From Cristatella mucedo (Eukaryota > Bryozoa > Phylactolaemata > Cristatellidae): a DNA stretch of 60,000 nt. Where the stretch lies: the NCBI GenBank assembly GCA_009760855.2, contig WPIO01000097.1:374001-434000 (forward strand). Direction: 5' to 3'. Each line of letters opens with the position of its first letter. Within the stretch, counting starts at the first letter, position 1. Both the position numbers and the translations under genes were made by a program. This document shows, in pieces, positions 55,269 to 60,000 of the stretch. The notes below the pieces were generated by a model that was given only the letters and a program-made list of their open reading frames with translations, ran no database searches and was not told where the DNA came from.

Positions 55269-55865
55269 AATTGTTAGCATAGCAGTTACCACATCACCCC
55301 ACTTCTTGCCGACCTGCACTGGTTCCCAATCCAGCAGCGTATCGACTTCAAGGTTCTGTCACGTACTTGTTTGTCTTTTCACTATCTGGCTCCAGCTTAC
55401 TTATTAGAACTATTTCCCTACCAGATGGTACATCGTACAACCCGCTTTTCTGACTGAGATCGTTTAGCTATACTGCTTTTGAACCTCAAAACCTTTGGAG
55501 ACCGCACCGTTAGTTCATTAGCTCCCAAAGCCTGGAACTCCCGACTGACGTCACTACATCCCCTGACCTTACGACAGTTAAAAGAAAGCTTAAAACACAC
55601 CTGTTTGTGACAGCATTTAGTGGGACCTTGTGATTCTTAGTTTACGTGCTTATGCGTGCTGATACTGTGCATGCTGCCACTAACCACATTTGCATGCTGA
55701 CCCTCTGCATATCACCCCTAACCATGTTATTCATGTTGTTTATCAAGCTGTTACTATCTACATGCTGACCAGTAATCATTTCGTCGTGCTTTCTTTACAA
55801 CATCCGTTAAGTGCCCAGAAAGAGATTCAGTTCTCTAGGGGTGCTATAAAAATGCATTGTTATTA

Positions 55866-56404
55866 TGTCTCTTGATTAAATTACACCTAGCAGAAGCATT
55901 TCAATGAGGATCTGTGCATCAATGGCTATCCTGTTTTGACTGTCCTCTACTTGAAAAGGGCTGATGTTAAGATAGCTGCAGTTAAAGCTTCGCCTGTGAC
56001 TTGTTCAGCTTAACTAATCTGGTCGTGGAATTTAAAAGAAAGAGGCAGCCCTCTTTTTAGTATGCTTATCGCCGTGCCGGGTTTGTCCAGTGATTGTGGT
56101 TTTGTGCTGAATAATTGTTTCTTAGTTATTCCATTGTCGATAAACCCTTTTTTTCCTTTCCCCTAAATGTGCTTGTGTATTGCACACGTTAGCACAGCAT
56201 CTTGGCCTGGCAAGCCTCGAGTGACTATATGCTGCAATTATCGTACATACTGACTGTGTGGCCTGGCTAGATTGAAACAGTGTCAGTGAATGTACAAGTT
56301 ATATCTGAAAGTTAGTGCTATCGTGTTTTTTGAAGTTGAGATCGTGAACGAAATGGTCATGCCTGTTTAGCAGTCTTCAGTGCTGATTTTTAAAGCTAAG
56401 AGAG
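55866..56404. other. Unassigned stretch
   Basis: No repeat or gene recognised. Confidence 0.35.
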
Positions 56405-56656
56405 GGTAAGCGAGAGATAGAGGTAGAGGTAGAGGTAGATAGATAGATAGACAGACAGACAGATAGACATAGGCAGACAGACAGATGGAGAGACAGACAG
56501 ACAGACATAGGGAGACAGACAGATGGAGGGAGAGACAGAGACAAAGGCAGATGGAGATAGACAGACAAAGAGAGAGGCAGACAGAGACAGACAGACAAAG
56601 AAAGAGAGAGACGGAGAGACACACCGAGATACACACTGAGAGACACAGAGAGAGCA
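56405..56656. repeat. GATA/GACA/GAGA purine-rich repeat
   Basis: About 250 bp of irregular GATA, GACA, GAGA and GGCA tetranucleotides on the plus strand, e.g. AGATAGATAGATAGACAGAC near 56,438. Frames of 113 and 96 codons on the minus strand are by-products. Confidence 0.95.
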
Positions 56657-56772
56657 AAAGTCACCTTAATCAGAGGGTACATTTGATGAGATGTCATACA
56701 TAGCATTGCATCGTACATTGTTTCGATCTTATCATGATGTTTAGATCTTTGGATCTTAATGCGATAGTGTAA

Positions 56773-56890
56773 ATATGGTTAGTGGCAGCATGCACAGTGT
56801 TAGCACGCATAAGCACACGAAGGATGAGTCGCATGGACCTACTAAATGCGTGCTGACCCTGTGCATGTGTCTAATCACGTTATGCTTGTT
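56773..56890. mobile_element. Back-to-back LINE-A 3' UTR pieces
   Basis: 56,773-56,848 is the complement of the LINE-A 3' UTR (GGTTAGTGGCAGCATGCACA... to CTAAATG). Then 56,848-56,890 continues with the same UTR in plus orientation (CGTGCTGACCCTGTGCATGT). The two pieces form a small inverted arrangement without tails. Confidence 0.6.
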
Positions 56891-57494
56891 GAAAAATGTC
56901 TGCAGCCGGAGAGCTCTAAGAGCAGCTTTAGTGTATCACTCTAAGAGACTGAACTGGAGCTGTGCTGAAGGCATGCCACACGAAGAAGTTTCCTTGCTAT
57001 CCTAGTGGTTCCTGGTCGGACTCCAGTACTAGGGGGCCCCCAGAGGGCCCCTCGTGGTGGAGTCGCCAAACCCTTTCGAAGGTGACCTGAAAAGCCTCCT
57101 TAGCCCTCGCCATAAAAATCTGGCCGTGTCTGTTAAAAAGATACGATACTCCCTTTCGAAACTGTTATTCATGTGCCAACGGCATACCACCCTGAAGGAC
57201 CCTATAGCCTCTCTAAATCATAAGTGCTGTACTCCTATTTTTGGAGAGCCAGCTGGGCTGCACTCCCACGTGGAAGGCACTGCCCTCCTCTCCCCGCACG
57301 ATATGACTACTGCTAAAAAAGGAGCATTCTTGAGAAACACTTTTGAAGCTTCTCCAGCTGACGCACAAGGGTGTTGTGGAGCCCAAACAGAAAGTTGGTT
57401 TTGCTACCATTTCGGAGAGAGCCTAAAGGTCCATGCCTTTAATGTGCAATCGTAGATGCCTCATTTGACCTCGGGTAAAAGAAATTAGGCCATC
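56891..57494. other. Unassigned region with a 133-codon frame
   Basis: A plus frame from 57,054 to 57,455 (MVESPNPFEGDLKSLLSPRH...) is open for 133 codons without a recognised domain. ATACGATACTCCCTTTCGAA at 57,143 resembles part of Rep2, so the frame probably lies in repeat DNA. GGGGGCCCCCAGAGGGCCCC at 57,031 is a local palindrome. Confidence 0.3.
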
Positions 57495-57625
57495 CATTTG
57501 GAAATCGAAAGTGCAATGCTAGTAGACCTGTCTAAAAAGTATGACCTCTTTAACACTTTAGAAACATTATCGCCCTCTTTAAAGAGGTTAAGGTTCTCTA
57601 AAAACAGACCCTGGGTGTACATGTA
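57495..57625 (+). repeat. Rep2 copy 2
   Basis: AAGTGCAATGCTAGTAGACC, TGTCTAAAAAGTATGACCTC, ATCGCCCTCTTTAAAGAGG and ACAGACCCTGGGTG align with 50,740-50,866 with many differences. Confidence 0.5.
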
Positions 57626-58002
57626 TGTGCAGCAGAGCAGGCACGGCCTCCGTCAGTCATCTTTAGCTTAATTAAGGTGTTCAAAGTGGCAGCCCCTCAA
57701 CTAGAAAAACACCTTCATGCTGTGTGCTGAAGACGAGCTAGCTGACATGCATCTCAAGTCAATATTTATGCCTGGTAGTCTCTCCAGTGAACAGTGGTAG
57801 TCACCTGGGGGGGGGGGCTACCGGAACTTTAGAGGGAAGACTACTGGAGACATAATTTTGCTAACACAGCCGAAGCATGCCACTTCGGGGTAGCCTTCTT
57901 GGGGGGGGGCTAATCCCCCTTGCTCCATGACTACAGGCTGAGCTTATTAGAACCATGCATGCTCTTTACACAAACAGCAAAACTTTTTGTGTCACCACTG
58001 TC
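57626..58002. other. Unassigned stretch with G runs
   Basis: G9-G10 runs near 57,809 and 57,901, each followed by CTA. No gene or known repeat. Confidence 0.35.
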
Positions 58003-58032
58003 TAATAATAATAATAATAATAATAATAATAA
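58003..58032. repeat. (TAA)n microsatellite
   Basis: Ten TAA units, followed by AAGAAGAAGAAG. Confidence 0.95.
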
Positions 58033-58054
58033 GCTGAAGAAGAAGAAGAAAGCA

Positions 58055-58225
58055 CTAAGATCACCAAGTCTGGAGGTAAGGTGCTTGCTCATCACTAACC
58101 AAGTAGTAGGTTCGAATCCTTCAGTTTGCTTTTCATTTATTGCCCACTGAAAGTGGTGGTGATAGCTGCTAAAGCTCTGCTGCCTCCTCTTACATACACG
58201 AGACTGCTCTTTCAGCTAACCTATT
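58055..58225 (+). mobile_element. SINE-A copy, first of a tandem pair
   Basis: Plus strand: TCTGGAGGTAAGGTGCTTGC (A-box region), TAGGTTCGAATCC (B box), CACTGAAAGTGGTGGTGATA, ending CTGCTCTTTCAGCTAACC. Strongly mutated, with consensus CpGs changed. Confidence 0.75.
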
Positions 58226-58231
58226 TTTGCC

Positions 58232-58395
58232 CGGGGTCTTGGCCCAGGGGTAACGTGCTCGCTCCCCACCATCCTGGTCGTGGGTTGGTGCCGTGCAGGG
58301 GATGATCCTCTATCGCCCACTACAAGTGGTAATGATAGTGGTATGGCCCTTCTGATGCTATACAAATGAGGCTGTTGAATCAGCCAACTTTATTA
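58232..58395 (+). mobile_element. SINE-A copy, second of a tandem pair
   Basis: Plus strand: GTCTTGGCCCAGGGGTAACG, GGTCGTGGGTTGGTGCC, CACTACAAGTGGTAATGATA, CTATACAAATGAGGCTGTTG and AATCAGCCAAC. Direct tandem with the preceding copy, separated by only a few bases. Confidence 0.78.
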
Positions 58396-58439
58396 TTATC
58401 TAAATTATTAAAGCTTTATCCGTGTACCATACAACTTGC

Positions 58440-59130
58440 TGCAAGAAAAGCAATAACCTAGAGTTACTGACAAGCTAGGTGTCATGCTTAGACAAGCACT
58501 TCGAAGACACAGCGCACACAAGAAGATGCCTTGTGCCACTGGTTAGTAGGACCCCTTGTGTGTAATATGCACTAAATCGTGCGTAAATACGCATGCAAAG
58601 CGTGAAGGAACAGAAGATACTTGTTTACTGGGACGCTGGGAAAGCTGAGCGGAACAGATGCATTTTTAGCTGGGACATTGATGATGCAAAGTTAATCGTG
58701 TGTTGCATAGGCCGGAAGAGAGTTCTAGACTTTCTGTCCATACAAATTGAAGGCGTGATCACCTAAAGGCTTAAATTTAGCAGAGGAAGTGCCAGACGAA
58801 TGGAACTCGAGGGGCAGATGGCTCGAAACAGCAATCTGGAAGAGCATGGAAATCAGATAGGTAGGCTGGTGCAAGCGAATGAAGCAACCTGTAGGTCTGA
58901 GAGGGGTATCTTTATGTCTAATCGATGCTTGATAGGGAGCCAGTGAAGCTACTGAGGTTTTCACCTTTTGCAGACGATTGGGGGCACAGGCAGGGAGACA
59001 GCCTCTCTGCAGGACCATCGAAAGGGCCAGCTTGCCTAATCGCATCAGAAGAATTTGTGCCGGCATTCAATATGCTTTGGTTAGGATCTCTAACAATATT
59101 TGAAAGCAGAGAATGTCAAATCTGCTCTCA
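58440..59130 (-). mobile_element. LINE-C copy, minus strand
   Basis: The 113-codon minus frame at 58,725-59,066 contains SFIRLHQPTY-like sequence, LEFHSSGTSSAKFKPLGDHA and FNLYGQKV. This corresponds to the usual LINE end KSFGDRAFSSYAPKAWN. The complement of GGAGCCAGTGAAGC at 58,938 fits the HW..S thumb motif. The 3' UTR part (58,440-58,690) matches 59,550-59,830 in phrases such as GCCACTGGTTAGTAGGACC. Confidence 0.65.
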
Positions 59131-59289
59131 CTAAGCTAGACAAGTTAAAGATAAGCCCTACATGTGCACCTGGTCAGTTCATTTCTCAGCCTGATCTCAG
59201 TCTTGTATACCGGTGGTTTTAGAAAGCACTAATCAGCTAGTGGGCTGTGCTGCCCCGCCCCTTCCCTCCTGTTTCAGCCTTGAGGGAGG

Positions 59290-59476
59290 TCCTAGCACTA
59301 TACGACCCAGGTCTTGGGTTCAAGTCCTGTGACCTTTACCTTTTTCTGCATTGATGCTGCACGTGATATTCTTGAGTCGGCTGACATAAGAAGTTATCCG
59401 GGAGTTCGTTTTCTTCTGTGTCTGTATAAGGGCTGTCACTCTTGTAATAATAGTAGTAATAATAATAATAATAATA
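59290..59476 (+). mobile_element. Probable decayed tRNA-like SINE with ATA-rich tail
   Basis: GACCCAGGTCTTGGGTTCAA followed by GTCCTGTGACC looks like a B-box region, and GGGCTGTCACTCTTG may be the SINE-A end. It ends in (AAT)n at 59,453-59,476. The core module is missing, so the assignment is uncertain. Confidence 0.4.
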
Positions 59477-59880
59477 TGTCACTCATATTAGAGACCTTAA
59501 TCTCTGAACGGGCATTTTACAATTTGCTTCAAGAGAATTAGTAACTTGGGTTAATGAGACGCATGGTATCAAGGATGCAAAAGCACACAAGTATCGTGCT
59601 GAGGCGAGCATGTTACAGTGATCATTAAGACACTTATGGCCACCGGTTAGTAAGACCTCTGGCAAGTAGTATGCACTGAATCATGCTCAGGTACATATTC
59701 ATGCAGAGCACACCCACCGGAACAACAAAAACATACAACTTCATTGGGGCAAAGGTAAAGCTGGACAGATATGAACAGTCTTGAACCGAGACTTAAACGC
59801 TGAAAGGTTGTTGCTGATAGTGACTGCTTGATTGGGACCCAGTGAAGCTCTGACAGCAGTGATATGATGTGGCGACTAGG
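59477..59880 (-). mobile_element. LINE-C 3' UTR with LINE-type tail, minus strand
   Basis: Tail complement at 59,478-59,525 (CATATTAGAGACCTTAATCT, CTGAACGGGCATTTTAC). Then a 3' UTR homologous to 58,540-58,690 (GGCCACCGGTTAGTAAGACC, GTAGTATGCACTGAATC), then GACTGCTTGATTGGGACCCA, the complement of the LINE thumb motif. Confidence 0.65.
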
Positions 59881-59884
59881 CCTT

Positions 59885-60000
59885 TGACGACATGCATTTC
59901 CCTTTGCAGCAAATGTAAAGCGCCTAGAGAGAGATTAAGTTCTCCGAGGGCGCTTTATCAAGTGCATTATTATTATTATTATTATTATTATTATAGACCA
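59885..60000 (+). mobile_element. LINE-A 3' tail, young subtype, at the right edge
   Basis: TTTCCCTTTGCAGCAAATGT, AAAGCGCCTAGAGAGAGATT, CTCCGAGGGCGCTTTATCAA, GTGCATT and about ten ATT units. Intact hairpin. It lies head-to-tail against a minus-strand LINE-C. Confidence 0.88.

Larger units (their letters stand above)
52290..55630 (+). pseudogene. LINE-A endonuclease/reverse transcriptase ORF (broken)
   Basis: Motifs in order: QLNGCLWNAFSMCNKS (52,315), SETWLKSTNSPTI (52,420), a decayed GDFNIH region (about 52,730), LWFTTDIKPAWSTKHKLEKA (53,270), GDLADRFSSVFVSKIDKIRE (53,570), SLLVLLGLSAAFDTIDHKVL (54,160), YVDD in place of YADD (54,588) and the C-terminal KAWNS region (about 55,530). Frameshifts, stops and three insertions break it. 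The protein would nick chromosomal DNA and copy LINE RNA at the nick. Confidence 0.85.
51864..55865 (+). mobile_element. LINE-A, most complete copy, with three nested insertions
   Basis: Starts at CAGCTAAGACCTGTTTAAAG like the other 5'-complete copies and ends in the hairpin tail at 55,800-55,850. After removing the inserts at 53,014-53,115, 54,290-54,418 and 55,100-55,268, the element is about 3.6 kb. The 5' UTR is about 430 bp and is followed directly by the endonuclease domain, leaving no room for a separate ORF1. The coding region is heavily mutated. A clear target-site duplication was not established. Confidence 0.88.

Noticed and set aside
51841-55860. TGCATTGT at both ends as a target-site duplication of the LINE-A copy
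   Set aside because: On the right it is part of the usual LINE-A tail (GTGCATTATT...), so the match is probably coincidental.
57054-57455. 133-codon plus-strand open frame
   Set aside because: No family resemblance and apparent overlap with a Rep2-like segment. Not called a gene.

Overview
This window looks like intergenic and intronic DNA from an animal genome, most likely an invertebrate with L2/CR1-group LINEs; the species cannot be placed from the sequence alone. There are no operons, ribosome-binding sites or long intact genes. Almost every open frame is a decayed transposable element, a microsatellite translation, or chance frame in GC-rich DNA. About half of the window can be assigned to repeats by comparing copies within the window. 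I use working names for them: LINE-A, the main L2/CR1-like LINE; LINE-B and LINE-C, other LINE lineages known only from 3' parts; SINE-A, a tRNA-like SINE; SINE-B, a tRNA-like SINE carrying the LINE-A 3' tail; and Rep1 to Rep3, dispersed repeats of unknown class.

Layout. Positions 1-18,650 are a mosaic of LINE-A fragments (best: 5,497-6,966 plus strand; 13,800-14,870 plus strand fused head-on to 14,871-17,822 minus strand), SINE-A copies, two Rep1 copies, a ~141-bp tandem repeat and an extreme G-run/GCTAGC minisatellite at 13.1-13.5 kb. From 18,650 to 25,000 the sequence is GC- and CpG-rich with two island-like blocks (19.56-20.3 kb and 23.7-24.96 kb). The second has ETS-like and YY1-like sites, an ATG-free candidate exon and a GTAAGT donor at 23,992, so it is the best candidate promoter and first exon, pointing right.

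From about 25.2 kb to the right edge the character changes. CpG becomes scarce, long GT/GA microsatellites appear, and the transposon remnants look older. They include a Tc1/mariner transposase remnant (27.3-27.9 kb, minus), a BED-finger hAT transposase remnant (37.1-38.6 kb, minus), old and young LINE-A copies nested in each other (32.8-34.8 kb), and the most complete LINE-A copy (51,864-55,865), which carries three later insertions. I infer that 25-60 kb may be the long first intron or gene body of a transcript starting near 23.8 kb. No protein-coding exon of that gene could be named.

How the elements relate. LINE-A ends in a hairpin-forming 3' tail followed by ATT repeats. SINE-B ends in nearly the same tail, which is the classical sign of a SINE mobilised by a partner LINE. 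Every LINE-A reverse transcriptase seen here is broken by stops or frameshifts, so all copies are fossils. The best candidates for something undescribed are the LINE-A/SINE-B pair with a LINE apparently lacking ORF1, the composition step at the promoter, a 61-bp perfect palindrome at 35,153-35,213, and several unclassified repeats.
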